Source of the DNA: Pseudomonas eucalypticola | Lineage (GTDB): Bacteria; Pseudomonadota; Gammaproteobacteria; Pseudomonadales; Pseudomonadaceae | Assembly: GCF_013374995.1 (NCBI RefSeq) | Contig: NZ_CP056030.1 | Span: 4,124,501-4,188,500, forward strand | DNA length: 64,000 nucleotides | Direction of reading: 5' to 3' | Shown: piece by piece, positions 28,431-37,861 of the stretch | How the letters are laid out: each line of letters begins with the position of its first letter | How positions within the stretch are numbered: position 1 is the first letter of the stretch | Made by a program: the position numbers and the translations under genes | Notes under the pieces: generated by a model | What the model was told of the DNA's origin: nothing | What the model saw: the letters and a program-made list of their open reading frames with translations, nothing else | The model's database searches: none

Positions 28431-29837
28431 CTACACCGAAGCAGCCCGCAGCGCCCCCGCCCGCAGCAACCATCGTTGCCCCACCCACGACAGCAGCATG
28501 GCCACCGCCAGGGCAACCATCACCGCCTGGTAGCCCTGCAACAACGCCCCCGGCGCCGCCACCTGGGCGGGGCCTGTGTAGTGGTGCAACAGGCTGACGC
28601 CCAACGCCAGGCCCAGGCCACCCCCTACGTTGTGCAAGGTCATCAGCGACCCGACCGCCACTGAACCGAACTGCTCGGGCACGGAACTCACCCCCAGCAC
28701 GGTCGAAGGTCCCAGCAGGCACGCCCAGCCCAGGCCCATCACGGCAAACGCCGCCAGCACATACGCCAGTGATGTCTCGGCGCTGAAGGCGATCTGCAAC
28801 AAGGCCGATACGGCGAACAGCAGCAGCCCAGTCTGGATCAGCACCGCCGGGCCCTTGCGGTCTACCAGGCGGCCGACCCACGGCGACAGCAGCGCCACGC
28901 CCAGCGTGGTGGGCAATAGCAGCAGGCCGCTGGCCTGGGTGTCGGCACCGCGCACATGGGTGAGGTACAACGGCATGACGAAAAACGCCACGCAGTAAAA
29001 CACCGCCAAGGTGAAGCTGGCAGCCACCGCCGCCACAAAGCGCCGGTTGACGAACAGGTGCAGGTTGATCACCGGCGAAGCCACACGCAATTCCACCCAC
29101 ACGAACAGCCCCAGCACCACCACCGCCACGGCCAGCAGCCCAAGGCTCAGGGGCGACCCCCAGCCCCAGGTGCCGCCCTGCACGATCAGCAGCACCAGGC
29201 TGGGCAAGCCAATCAGCAGCAAGGCCGCACCGGCCCAGTCCAGCCGGGCGTCCTGCTCATCGGCACGGGACTCGTCGACGTTGAGGGCGATCACCACCAA
29301 GCTGAGCAGCACGAACGGCACGTTGATGAGGAAAATCCACGGCCAGCCGAATGCCTGGGTCAGCACGCCGCCCAGCACCGGCCCCACGGCCAGGCCCACG
29401 CCGTTGAAACCGAACAGCACGCCAAACGCCTTGCCCTGTTCCTGTGGGGCGAAGGCCTGGGCGACGATGGCCCCCGATGCCGTGTACAGCACCGCGCATG
29501 CCAGGCCCTGGGCCACGCGCGCACCGATCAGCAGCCACGGCCCCGACGCCAGTCCCGCCACCAGCGAAGCCAGCCCGAACACCACCAGCCCCAGGGATAG
29601 CACGCGCTTGCGGCCATGCAGGTCGGCCAGGCGGCCCACCAGTACCATGAAGCTGGACATGGCCAGCAGGAAGGCATTGATCACCCATTGCAAGGTATCG
29701 ACCGACACGTCCAAATGCGCTTGCAGCGCCGGCAACGCGGTGTTGACGATGGTAAAGTCCACGCACCCCAGGAAGCTGGCGATGCTCACACCCGCCAGCG
29801 CCCACCACTTGCGGTGCCCGTTTGTTGAATGACTCAT
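28431..29837 (-). CDS. MFS drug/metabolite exporter, DHA2 (14-TM) family
   Basis: A 468-aa inner-membrane proton antiporter of the EmrB/QacA type. TM1 carries the DHA2 motif DFTIVNTALP, and the loop 2-3 motif is GRLADLHGRKRV. GFNGVGLAVGPVLGGVL (motif C, antiporter signature) follows, then WPWIFLINVP. The ATG at 29837 is preceded by GGAG at 6 bases. It is the last gene of the operon with the cyclodipeptide synthase, 46 bases downstream of it, and so probably exports the cyclodipeptide product. It could also give resistance to that product. Confidence 0.9.
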   Translation of the reverse strand: MSHSTNGHRKWWALAGVSIASFLGCVDFTIVNTALPALQAHLDVSVDTLQWVINAFLLAMSSFMVLVGRLADLHGRKRVLSLGLVVFGLASLVAGLASGPWLLIGARVAQGLACAVLYTASGAIVAQAFAPQEQGKAFGVLFGFNGVGLAVGPVLGGVLTQAFGWPWIFLINVPFVLLSLVVIALNVDESRADEQDARLDWAGAALLLIGLPSLVLLIVQGGTWGWGSPLSLGLLAVAVVVLGLFVWVELRVASPVINLHLFVNRRFVAAVAASFTLAVFYCVAFFVMPLYLTHVRGADTQASGLLLLPTTLGVALLSPWVGRLVDRKGPAVLIQTGLLLFAVSALLQIAFSAETSLAYVLAAFAVMGLGWACLLGPSTVLGVSSVPEQFGSVAVGSLMTLHNVGGGLGLALGVSLLHHYTGPAQVAAPGALLQGYQAVMVALAVAMLLSWVGQRWLLRAGALRAASV

Positions 29838-29883
29838 GGTTAACTCCAGACAAGGCCGGGGCGACGTGCCGCCTCAGCGCTAT

Positions 29884-30621
29884 TCAAATGGCAAACGCGG
29901 CAGTGGCCCAGATCGGCCGGCTCACTGCGGGCACTGGCTGGTCAACCACGGCAGCGCGTTTCTTGAATTTCAACGACAGCCAGTGGCCGTGCGCCGGGTG
30001 GTGCGGTTCGACGAACAACTGCCGCGTGGCCGCCATGGCGCGGGTCATGGGCTGGGGGTAGACGACGAAGTCGATGCCCTGGGACGCCCACAGCGGCATG
30101 ATGATCGGGCATTCCTCGATCAGGTAGTTCAGGCAGCGAAACCGTGCCTCTTCAAGGTCAGCCTCGGGGTCGCGCTTGTGCAGGCGGTCGAGGAACAGGC
30201 CAATGGTGCCGTTGACCTCGGCACGGTAATCGCGGTTGTTCTCGTACTCGAACTGCACCCGGTCCAGCAGCGGCCGGTAACCGGGGTCGAGCAAGCATTC
30301 CTCCCAGCGCAGAATCCTGGTCACCGTGGCCAGGCGATTGATCGCCCCCTGGTTGCGTGCCAGCCACTGCTCGCCCGAGGCGGCGCTGACCTTGTACACC
30401 TCCTCGTAGCTGTAATTGCTGAGGTTATGGCGCTGCAGGATATCGGCCACGGCAATGGTGCAGGAGGCAAAGCCCTGGCGGTTGACCAGGTCGATGGTGG
30501 CTTCGAACTTGCCACCCTCGTGGTAGTCCTGGCCGACGCTGATCAGCAACAGGGCGTGCTTGCCCCGGTAGTCATGGGTCAGGTCCGTCTCGAAGGCCGC
30601 TTTATAAGTAGCGCTGCTCAT
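29884..30621 (-). CDS. tRNA-dependent cyclodipeptide synthase (XYP-type)
   Basis: A 245-aa protein that I assign to the cyclodipeptide synthases, which take two aminoacyl-tRNAs and form a diketopiperazine by a ping-pong mechanism. The candidate nucleophile Ser28 is in HALLLISVGQDY, Gln31 is where NYH-type enzymes have Asn40, and Tyr166 and Glu170 in NYLIEECP match the catalytic Tyr178/Glu182 of AlbC. Tyr188-Pro189 in FVVYPQPM matches the YP of the XYP subfamily. RILRWEECLLDP (102-112) fits the basic tRNA-binding helix region. Spacing Ser-Tyr is 138 residues against 141 in AlbC. GGAG 7 bases before the ATG lies inside the end of the oxygenase gene, three bases after its stop. Which amino acids are used cannot be read from the sequence. 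Confidence 0.85.
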   Translation of the reverse strand: MSSATYKAAFETDLTHDYRGKHALLLISVGQDYHEGGKFEATIDLVNRQGFASCTIAVADILQRHNLSNYSYEEVYKVSAASGEQWLARNQGAINRLATVTRILRWEECLLDPGYRPLLDRVQFEYENNRDYRAEVNGTIGLFLDRLHKRDPEADLEEARFRCLNYLIEECPIIMPLWASQGIDFVVYPQPMTRAMAATRQLFVEPHHPAHGHWLSLKFKKRAAVVDQPVPAVSRPIWATAAFAI

Positions 30622-30624
30622 GGT

Positions 30625-31400
30625 CTAGCTCCAGAAGATCAAGGGGGATTGCTCGCCGAAATAACCGATGAAGCTGGACAGGGTTATGCGCGGCGACGTG
30701 TGCACGGGGCGTACAGCGTGGATGAAGCGTGGGTTGATGATGATCAGGTCGCCGTCCTCGGGCGGGTGGTGAAATCCGCGGGCCGCAGGCGGTCGCGGTC
30801 GATGCCGTAATGGCGGTCACTCTTGAGGGCCAGGTATTCGGGCGCCGTGGGGCGGATGTCCCATACCTCCAGCTCGCCGCCCTGCTGGGGTACCTGCAGG
30901 TAGATGTTCACCGACAATTGCGCCTGCAGGTTCACCTGCAAGTGCGCGGGCAGGTTCCACTCCAGCTTGTCGATGTGCGGGCACAGGTCGATGCCCGGTT
31001 CCTGGTAGCGACACACGCCGGTGAAGCATTTCTGGCCGTCCACATCCAGCAGGTGCGCGCCCCGCGGCCAGGCTTCGTCCAGGCGCAGGCGAAACTCGTC
31101 GATAGGCGACACATAGGGTTTGAACGCGTTGCGCACGCGCTGGATATTGGCCCGCGCAGCCTCGTGGTAGGCCTGGCGTACCTCGTCGGTCTTGACCTCG
31201 GCATAGGCGATACCCAACCGGGTGAACTCCCGGGCATGGCCCAGGGCTCCGCGCTCCGGATGGTCGAACAGCTGCGCGCGGGCCGCCTCCAGGCTCGGCT
31301 GGCTGACGAAGCCAGGAATGCGAATGCCATAGACGCGGTGCGCCAGCAGGTCCTGGATCAGTTGCGGTGCAAGCGCATCGGCGCTGATGGTAGCGAGCAT
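30625..31400 (-). pseudogene. 2-oxoglutarate/Fe(II) oxygenase gene, interrupted by a one-base frameshift
   Basis: From the ATG at 31400 (strong AAGGAGG site) the frame runs 218 codons and stops at 30744. It contains the Fe-binding HxD (His142, Asp144 in CPHIDKLEW), then SVNIYLQVP and GGELEVWD. After about codon 213 the family continues in the next frame: EDGDLIIINPRFIHAVRP with the distal His, then SPRITLSSF with the 2-oxoglutarate Arg ten residues later, and a stop at 30625. Restored length is about 258 aa. One missing C in a C-run (near 30760-30766) explains the shift. As read, the enzyme would lack the third iron ligand. A sequencing error, a recent mutation or phase variation are all possible. 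In the operon it should modify the cyclodipeptide made by the next gene. Confidence 0.83.
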
Positions 31401-31443
31401 TTACCTTCCTCCTTGGCAGTCGAACCAAGCCCCAATGCCGGGC

Positions 31444-32370
31444 TCAGTGGTCAAAACGGTTGTCGAAATACGCCGGGGCGTCGACGCGCCGGTTGATGAT
31501 GTGTTCGTCCAGGTACAGGTCCGCTGCGGCCTGCAACTGGCTGACGACCGTCGCGTCGATGGCGATGCGGTGCGGTTTGGATTCCAACGTGGACAGCCGG
31601 TGAAACTCGGCCGGCAACCCCGTGTGCGCCGATTGCTGGCCGGCGTAGGCGTCGACATTGCGGTTGGCCCACTGGTAGGCGCGGTCGATGCGCGCCAGCA
31701 GGTCGGCGATCAGCGCCTGCTTGCTGGCGATGGCCTTGTCGTTGGCGACGATCAGCACGTTGCCGGCGAACAGCTTCTCGCCGCTGGCGAGCACGCGGGC
31801 ATGGTCCTGCAACTGCACCATGCTGGTGTAGGGGTCCCAGGTGGCCCAGGCGTCGGCGCGACCATTGTCCAGCAGCAGCCGCGACTCCCCTGGGGGCAGG
31901 AAAATGAACTGCGCATCGCGGCTGTGCAGCCCGGCCTGACGCATGGCCGCCAGCGCCAGGAAATGGCCGATGGAACCCCGGGTGGTGACGATCCGCTTAC
32001 CGGCCAGGTCGGCGACCTGATGCAACGGCGAATCCTGCTTGACCACCACCGCGACCATGGTCGGGGTCACCTGCAGCTTGATCACCGCCACGGTGTGAAT
32101 CGGCGCCTTGGCCGCCACCGCGAAAATGAACGGCGCATCCCCCAACGCCCCTACGTCAGCGGCGTCGGCGCCCAGCGCCTCGGCGATCGGCGGCGCGGCC
32201 GGGAATGAGGAAAACTCGATGCGGTACGGCAGGTCGTCGAGTTCACCCGCTGCCTGTAGCAAGATCTTCAGCGAGTCTTTCTGGCTGCACACCCGCAGTA
32301 CGTCCTGGCCCTGGGCCGACCCGGCCAGCAACAGCCCGGTCAGCAGCACCCACTGCCAGACGCGGTTCAA
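31444..32370 (-). CDS. SsuA/TauA-like periplasmic solute-binding protein
   Basis: A 308-aa binding protein with a signal peptide (WQWVLLTGLLLAGSAQG). It has the pattern of the aliphatic sulfonate/nitrate/taurine group: ADVGALGDAPFIFAVAAKAP, PLHQVADLAGKRIVTTRGS, and RADAWATWDPYTS. The start is a TTG that overlaps the TonB receptor stop (TTGA), so the two are translationally coupled. No permease or ATPase gene is adjacent, so it must work with a transporter elsewhere or serve another role. Its ligand may be an organosulfur compound, but it could also bind the operon's own metabolite. Confidence 0.88.
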   Translation of the reverse strand: MNRVWQWVLLTGLLLAGSAQGQDVLRVCSQKDSLKILLQAAGELDDLPYRIEFSSFPAAPPIAEALGADAADVGALGDAPFIFAVAAKAPIHTVAVIKLQVTPTMVAVVVKQDSPLHQVADLAGKRIVTTRGSIGHFLALAAMRQAGLHSRDAQFIFLPPGESRLLLDNGRADAWATWDPYTSMVQLQDHARVLASGEKLFAGNVLIVANDKAIASKQALIADLLARIDRAYQWANRNVDAYAGQQSAHTGLPAEFHRLSTLESKPHRIAIDATVVSQLQAAADLYLDEHIINRRVDAPAYFDNRFDH

Positions 32371-34832
32371 AACGCCACGCTCACGCGGCCGTAGTAGAAA
32401 CCACCGCCGAAGCCGTAAGGAGAAAACATGCCGTACTCATAGGTACCGGCCCAGGTGCGAATGCCCTTCTTGTCGGGGTACACGTCGAACAGGTTGTTGG
32501 CCCCCAACGCCACGGTGACGTGATCGGTAAGGTCATAGGCCACGTCCAGGTCGGTGATCCACTTGGCGCTGTAGGTACGGTCGTTCTCCGGCAAGTTAGA
32601 GCCTTCGGTGTACTGCCCGTAGCGAGTCAGGGTCAAGTTGACGTTCCAGGCCGCCACCCGATAACGGGTGTTGGCGATCCACTTGTCCTTGGGGGTGGCG
32701 CGCGTAAGGTCAATCTGTTGCTGGCGGTCGAACAGCACGTAGCCGGCGCCCAGGCTGGACAGTTGCGCAGGGTTGTCCGCCAGGCTGCGGATGCTGTTCT
32801 TGTTGTGGTTGTAGGCTAGGCTGAATTTAGCCTCGCCGTAGGCTTCCAGCGGCTGGGTGTACTCGGCTACCACGTCGACGCCCTGGGTGCGGGTGTCGGC
32901 GGCATTGGCGTAGTACTGCCCGGCCAGGTTGGCGGGCAAGCCATTGGCGACCAGGATGCTGGACACGGCGGAGCCGCTGAGTACGCCGGTCTGCAGGATG
33001 CGGTCATCGATGTCGATCAGGTACCAGTCGGCGGTCATGCGCAGCCGCGGCATAGGCTCGGCGGTCAGGCCCAGACTGTAGCTCATGGAGGTTTCCGGCT
33101 TCAGTGCCTTGGCGCCCAGGGCGATGGCTTCCGCCGAGTCGGGGCGCATCTGCTTGGTGCGGACCACGCTGGTGGCACCGCCCGCACCGAACTGGGTGAT
33201 GCTGCTGGTGGTGGAAAACTCTTCCTGGGCCAGGGACGGCGCGCGAAAGCCCTTGCTGACGGCAGCGCGCACGGCATAACCGGGGAGGAATTCGTAGCGG
33301 GTAGTGAACTTGCCACTCGTGGTTTCACCGATGCCCTGGTTGTAGCTTTCATGGCGCACCGCGGTCCCCACGTACCAGTTCGGGGTCAGGTTCAAGCCCA
33401 GGTCCAGGTAGCCTGCCGTGCTGTGTCGGTCGGCGCGCCCGGCGTCCTCGGGGCTGGTGCCAGCCACGGAAAACAACCCCGGGTCGGGCACACGGCCGGC
33501 GAAGGGGCCCGTGGGTATCACGTAGCTGCCCTGGTTATAGGAGCTGGGCTCGCCCTCCTCCAGGGTGAATTGCTCCCAGCGGTATTCGACGCCGACCGAG
33601 GTCTGCAGCGGGCTGCTCCAGCCGATGTCCAGGGCGCGGGTGAAATCCAGGTTGTTGGTCCACTGGTCGAAGATCTCGTTGCCCAGGTGAAAGCGCTGCT
33701 GGCTGAAGTCGGGCCCGTTGGAGATGTTCAGGTTGTTGTCGGTATACAACTGCGCGCGGTCGCGACCGTAGCTGCTGGACAGGTCCCAGTCCCAGCCGCT
33801 GACCAACCCCTTGAGCCCGGCAGTGGCCTGGTAGTCCACTTCCTCGATTTCCCGGCGGGCCTGGCCGCCATTGCCGTACGGCGCGCCCTCCACGCCGGCC
33901 AGGCTGGTGATGTCGGTGGGCTTGCGGTGGCCCAGGTCCTTGTTGCTGTTGCGGTAGCTGAGGGTGGAGAACGAGTACAGCTTGAGAGCGTCCTGCAACG
34001 GCAGCTCCAGGTTGTAGGCGGTGCTGGCCGTGCGGTCGCGGCCCAGACCGTATTCGTTGCCCCAGCCATGACGGTTGCTTTCGCGCGGGTCCGGGGTGCC
34101 GTCGGCCTGGTTGAAATACAGCTGGCCCGTGGCCCCTGCATCGCGGATATAGGGCTCCTGCACCTTGCCATCCAGCGACAGGTTGAAGAAGCCGCCGTCG
34201 CCCAGTGGGCTGCCAATATTGGCGGCCTGGTGGCCGGTGGTGCCATCGCCATCGTAGTACTGGCCGAGGGACGTGTCGGAACTGGCGCCCTGTGCATCGC
34301 GCTTGAGAATGATGTTGATCACCCCGGCGATGGCGTCGGAGCCGTATTGCGCCGCAGCACCATCGCGCAGCACTTCGATACGCTCGACCGCGGCCGTGGG
34401 GATGAGATCCAGGTCCACGGGGGCCGAAGCGTTGCCGACGCGGGCGTTGTTGTTGATCATCGCCGTGTTGTGGCGGCGCTTGCCGTTGACCAGGATCAGC
34501 ACCTGGTCACCTCCCAGGCCGCGCATGCTGATGCCGCGAACCAGAAAACCGGTACCGCCGCCGTTGAAGGTGGGCACGTTCATGGAGGGAATCAGGCGCG
34601 CCAGGATTTCCTTCAAGCCACTCTTGCCGGTGGCCGTCAGTTGTTCGCTGGTATAGACATCGATGGGGACCGGGCTGTCGGTCAGGGTGCGCTGCTGGGT
34701 ACCGCGCACCCCGGTGACCACCACGGTATCAAGGGCATCCTCTGCCTTGATCGGGACGCTGAGGGCGCTGGCCGCCAGCAGCAGGCCGGCGGCGGGCAAA
34801 GGACGAAACAACACACGGGCAGTTTGGCTCAT
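32367..34832 (-). CDS. TonB-dependent outer-membrane receptor (4)
   Basis: The ATG at 34832 gives 821 aa with a signal peptide (LLLAASALSVPIKAED). A TTG three codons upstream is less likely. VVVTGVRG is the TonB-box-like segment. The plug has RGLGGDQVLILVNGKRRH, IEVLRDGAAAQYGSDAIAGV and NIILKRD; the C-terminus ends FYYGRVSVAF. It is a relative of receptors 1 and 3. It is the first gene of the operon that encodes the SsuA-like protein, the oxygenase, the cyclodipeptide synthase and the exporter. It may import the external substrate, or take back a modified cyclodipeptide with its metal. The A+T-rich upstream region (34842-34990) should hold the operon promoter, though I cannot fix its elements. 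Confidence 0.93.
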   Translation of the reverse strand: MSQTARVLFRPLPAAGLLLAASALSVPIKAEDALDTVVVTGVRGTQQRTLTDSPVPIDVYTSEQLTATGKSGLKEILARLIPSMNVPTFNGGGTGFLVRGISMRGLGGDQVLILVNGKRRHNTAMINNNARVGNASAPVDLDLIPTAAVERIEVLRDGAAAQYGSDAIAGVINIILKRDAQGASSDTSLGQYYDGDGTTGHQAANIGSPLGDGGFFNLSLDGKVQEPYIRDAGATGQLYFNQADGTPDPRESNRHGWGNEYGLGRDRTASTAYNLELPLQDALKLYSFSTLSYRNSNKDLGHRKPTDITSLAGVEGAPYGNGGQARREIEEVDYQATAGLKGLVSGWDWDLSSSYGRDRAQLYTDNNLNISNGPDFSQQRFHLGNEIFDQWTNNLDFTRALDIGWSSPLQTSVGVEYRWEQFTLEEGEPSSYNQGSYVIPTGPFAGRVPDPGLFSVAGTSPEDAGRADRHSTAGYLDLGLNLTPNWYVGTAVRHESYNQGIGETTSGKFTTRYEFLPGYAVRAAVSKGFRAPSLAQEEFSTTSSITQFGAGGATSVVRTKQMRPDSAEAIALGAKALKPETSMSYSLGLTAEPMPRLRMTADWYLIDIDDRILQTGVLSGSAVSSILVANGLPANLAGQYYANAADTRTQGVDVVAEYTQPLEAYGEAKFSLAYNHNKNSIRSLADNPAQLSSLGAGYVLFDRQQQIDLTRATPKDKWIANTRYRVAAWNVNLTLTRYGQYTEGSNLPENDRTYSAKWITDLDVAYDLTDHVTVALGANNLFDVYPDKKGIRTWAGTYEYGMFSPYGFGGGFYYGRVSVAF

Positions 34833-34993
34833 CAGTGGCAATCCGTTTGATCATTCTTTTTATCCTTGACGCCCTGAGGCGCCGACTGTGATCCCGTGGT
34901 TGGGTGGAATGATCTTAGGATCCAACTCTTAATGAGAGAAATACATAAAGCTCATAAGCTAATATTAATTTTCAGATACGTTGTTTTACTTGA

Positions 34994-35014
34994 CATTCAG
35001 CTGCCAACTGAATG
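34994..35014. terminator. hairpin after the GAF-EAL gene
   Basis: CATTCAG and CTGAATG form a perfect 7-base stem with a 7-base loop, immediately after the stop codon of the EAL gene (minus strand). There is no T-run, so a weak terminator or 3'-end hairpin is the most that can be said. Confidence 0.35.
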
Positions 35015-35015
35015 C

Positions 35016-36767
35016 TCAGCCAACCAACTTGAAGGTCAAGGCATTGTCTTCGCACTGGCGGGTGAAATGCTCCACCCCCAGCGGCCGGCTGAGGAAAAAC
35101 CCTTGGGCTTCCTGGCAGCCGTACTCGCGCAGCAGGCTCAGGCAACGAAAAGTCTCGATGCCTTCGGCCACCGTGCGGTACCCCAGCTCGGCCGCCAATT
35201 GCAGCACCGAGCGGGCGATGACGCGGTTGCGCGGGCTGGTTTCAAGGTCGGTGACCAGTGACTTGTCCAGCTTCAGGATATTGGCGGGGATTTCATGCAG
35301 GTAGGCGAAATTGCTGTAGCCAGTGCCAAAATCGTCAATCGCGACATCAACGCCCAGCTCGCGGATCTCGGTCAACTGCGCGATGACCCGTTTGTCCGCC
35401 CTGATCCATTCGCCCTCGGTGATCTCTACCTCCAGGCGGCGGGGGGCGATCCGGTGCCGACGGCACCCATCGGCCAGCACCGCGGCGATGTCCAGCCCCT
35501 GGAAGTCCTGGGGTGAAAGGTTGAGCGACAACCGAATATCGCGGTCAGCCCAGCCGCTGAGGTCCGCCAGCGCCCGGTCCACGACCCAGCGGGTGACCGC
35601 GCTGATCTTCCCGGCACCTTCGAGCAGCGGAATGAACTCTGCCGGCGACAGCCGCCCCAGCCTGGGATGGCACCAGCGGATCAATGCCTCGGCGCTGAGC
35701 ACCGCACCATCCTGCAGGCTGAAGCGCGGCTGGTAATCCAGGTAGACATCACCATTGGCCAGCGCCTGGGGGAAGTCGTTGAGCAGATCCAGGGCGCGGC
35801 GCTGGGCCCCGTCCTGTGCTTCGTCATACACCGCCCAAGCCCGTTGACGGTTGGCGTCGATGGCCAGGGACTGGCTGGCTTTGCCCATCAGGCTGACCAC
35901 CGTCTGGCTGCCGGTATCGCACGTGGCCAGGCCCACCCGCAGCACCTGGTCGCCAAAGGGCTCGGTCACCAGGACCAGCAGCGCGCGAAACAGCTCCTGG
36001 TGTCGGCGCGCGGTACAGCTCAACTGCAGGCAAAAATCCCGTTCGCCCACGTGATACAGCTCAGCGACCCCCTCCAGGCGCCGCCGCAAACGCTCGGCGA
36101 CGTCGCGACGCCATTGCTGCAGCGCCAGGCTGTCAACGTCTTCAAGTGACCGGGTGACGGGCAGGTCCTGCACCTGAATCACCACCACCAGGCGCACGCA
36201 GTCGAGGCTCAGCGGCAGCTCGCGGGTGTCCAGCAACATCTGATGCACGTTAGGCAGACCGCTGACGGCGTCACGGTACTTGAGCAACTGGCGCTGCTCG
36301 ATCTGTACCATGACCAGCTCGGCGAAATCCTCGAGCGCCGCCACCTCCTCGGGTTCCAGCTCGCGCGAGGCTTTGTCCACCAGGCACAGGCTGCCCAGCA
36401 CCAGGCCCTGGCGGTTGCGCAACGGCGCACCGGCGTAGAAGCAGATACCCTCGGCGGCGGTGACCAGGGCGTTATCGACGAAACGGGGGTCGCGCCGGGC
36501 GTCCGGCACCTGCATCACGCCTCGTTGGGCGATGGTGTAGCGGCAGAACGATTGCTCGATAGGCGTCTGGCTGGGGTCGAAACCCACCCGCCCGGCGAAC
36601 CACTGACGGTCTTTTTCCACCAGCGAGATCAACACCGTGGGCACACGGAAATGCGCGGCCGCCAGCCGGCACAGGCGGTCGAAGTTTTCCGTGCCTGCGG
36701 TTTCCAGCCATTGCAGGGCATGGACGGCGGCGAGGCGGGTCTTCTCGGGGTCTGACCAACTGCTCAT
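35016..36767 (-). CDS. GAF - degenerate GGDEF - EAL cyclic-di-GMP phosphodiesterase
   Basis: A 583-aa cytoplasmic signalling protein. The N-terminal GAF domain covers about residues 20-160 (FDRLCRLAAAHFRVPTVLISLVEKDRQWF, then SFCRYTIAQRGVMQVPDARRDPRF). A GGDEF-like middle (about 165-310) keeps the fold (SGLPNVHQML) but has no GGDEF signature. The C-terminal EAL domain keeps the catalytic set: AEALIRW, LNLSPQDF, VEITEG, IDDFGTGYSN, LKLDKS, VAEGIET and QGFFLSRPL. It should hydrolyse c-di-GMP in response to a GAF ligand. AGGAA lies 10 bases before the ATG. It is a single gene, divergent from the next one. Confidence 0.92.
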   Translation of the reverse strand: MSSWSDPEKTRLAAVHALQWLETAGTENFDRLCRLAAAHFRVPTVLISLVEKDRQWFAGRVGFDPSQTPIEQSFCRYTIAQRGVMQVPDARRDPRFVDNALVTAAEGICFYAGAPLRNRQGLVLGSLCLVDKASRELEPEEVAALEDFAELVMVQIEQRQLLKYRDAVSGLPNVHQMLLDTRELPLSLDCVRLVVVIQVQDLPVTRSLEDVDSLALQQWRRDVAERLRRRLEGVAELYHVGERDFCLQLSCTARRHQELFRALLVLVTEPFGDQVLRVGLATCDTGSQTVVSLMGKASQSLAIDANRQRAWAVYDEAQDGAQRRALDLLNDFPQALANGDVYLDYQPRFSLQDGAVLSAEALIRWCHPRLGRLSPAEFIPLLEGAGKISAVTRWVVDRALADLSGWADRDIRLSLNLSPQDFQGLDIAAVLADGCRRHRIAPRRLEVEITEGEWIRADKRVIAQLTEIRELGVDVAIDDFGTGYSNFAYLHEIPANILKLDKSLVTDLETSPRNRVIARSVLQLAAELGYRTVAEGIETFRCLSLLREYGCQEAQGFFLSRPLGVEHFTRQCEDNALTFKLVG

Positions 36768-37012
36768 GACAACGTGTTCCTGAAACGGGCGTGAAGTAGA
36801 TGATAGCCAAATGATATCTATCTGTGTGTGCCTTCAGAGTACCGTTGGGCCGGAAGGTTTCCAGCGGCCCCTGCGCTTCGTAGAAAAACCCGCCATTTGG
36901 TCTGCACGCCCTGACACAGACCTTAGGCGCATTGACATGGACGCAGGCGAATTTCGACCTATGCTGGCAGAAACCAAAAACACACGTGTCACGGTATCTT
37001 CGAGTGACTGCC

Positions 37013-37807
37013 ATGATTCATCCGAGCCGACCGCGCCGCCGCCCAGGCCCGCACGCCCTGCTGCTCTTCTGCGCCGGGTGGCTGACGGCCGTGCTCGGCG
37101 GCACGTGCCAGGCGGCCGCCGCCAACCCGGTCGACCTGTACCTGCCCGACGCCCCGCCCCTGAGCATGCCCGGTCCGGCCACCGGGCATGGCATCGTCGG
37201 CGATGCCACGCTCAAGGCGGCAGCGCTGGCAGGCGTGGACGTGAACCTGATCCTCCAACCCTGGCCGCGGGCGCAGCTGAGCGTGCGCGACGGCAGCAAC
37301 CACCTGATCATCCCCCTGTCCCGCACCCCGGATCGGGAAGCGCATTACACCTGGATCGCCCCCATCATGAGCATGGACCGAGCGTTCTTCAGCCTTGGGG
37401 CGCCCGTGGACAGCTTCGAGCAAGCGCGCAAAACCTATCGGCGCATCGCCGTGGGCATGGGCAGCGCCCAAGAGCAGAAACTGCGCGACGAGGGCTTCGC
37501 GGATGGCCAGATCTACCCGGTGAAGATCGGCGAGAACCCCGCCCAACTGCTGTTGCTGGGCCGCGTGGATGCCTGGTTCAACGGCGTTCCGGAAACCCGC
37601 TACATCTGGCGCGGTGTGTCTGATCGCCCCTTGCAGATGAGCCCGCCACTGATGAACACCGACCTGTACCTGGCCTGCTCCAGAGTGTGTGACGCAGCAC
37701 TTGTGCAGCGCCTGCGACGGGTGATCGAGGATTTGCGCAACGACGGCACCCTCAAGCGCATCGCCGATGCGTACCTGGACGAAACCTCAGGGTCGCTGGC
37801 GAAATGA
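37013..37807 (+). CDS. periplasmic family 3 solute-binding-like protein
   Basis: The start at 37013 gives 264 aa with a basic N-terminus and signal segment (HALLLFCAGWLTAVLGGTCQA). The body fits the transporter-substrate-binding fold seen in many stand-alone Pseudomonas proteins: GHGIVGDATLKAAALAG, QPWPRAQLSVRDGSNHLIIPLSRTPDRE, WIAPIMSMDRAFFS and GRVDAWFNGVPETRYI. There are no transporter genes beside it, so it may be a free-standing sensor or binding protein. The ligand is unknown. Confidence 0.82.
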   Translation: MIHPSRPRRRPGPHALLLFCAGWLTAVLGGTCQAAAANPVDLYLPDAPPLSMPGPATGHGIVGDATLKAAALAGVDVNLILQPWPRAQLSVRDGSNHLIIPLSRTPDREAHYTWIAPIMSMDRAFFSLGAPVDSFEQARKTYRRIAVGMGSAQEQKLRDEGFADGQIYPVKIGENPAQLLLLGRVDAWFNGVPETRYIWRGVSDRPLQMSPPLMNTDLYLACSRVCDAALVQRLRRVIEDLRNDGTLKRIADAYLDETSGSLAK

Positions 37808-37861
37808 ACGGCGCTGAACACTGATATTCTGTCGCCCCTGCCCCCGACACTGAACGCCATC

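Noticed and set aside
28063..29100. A 345-aa minus-strand frame spanning the array and the exporter gene.
   Set aside because: It is an out-of-frame shadow of the MFS gene continued into the repeats.
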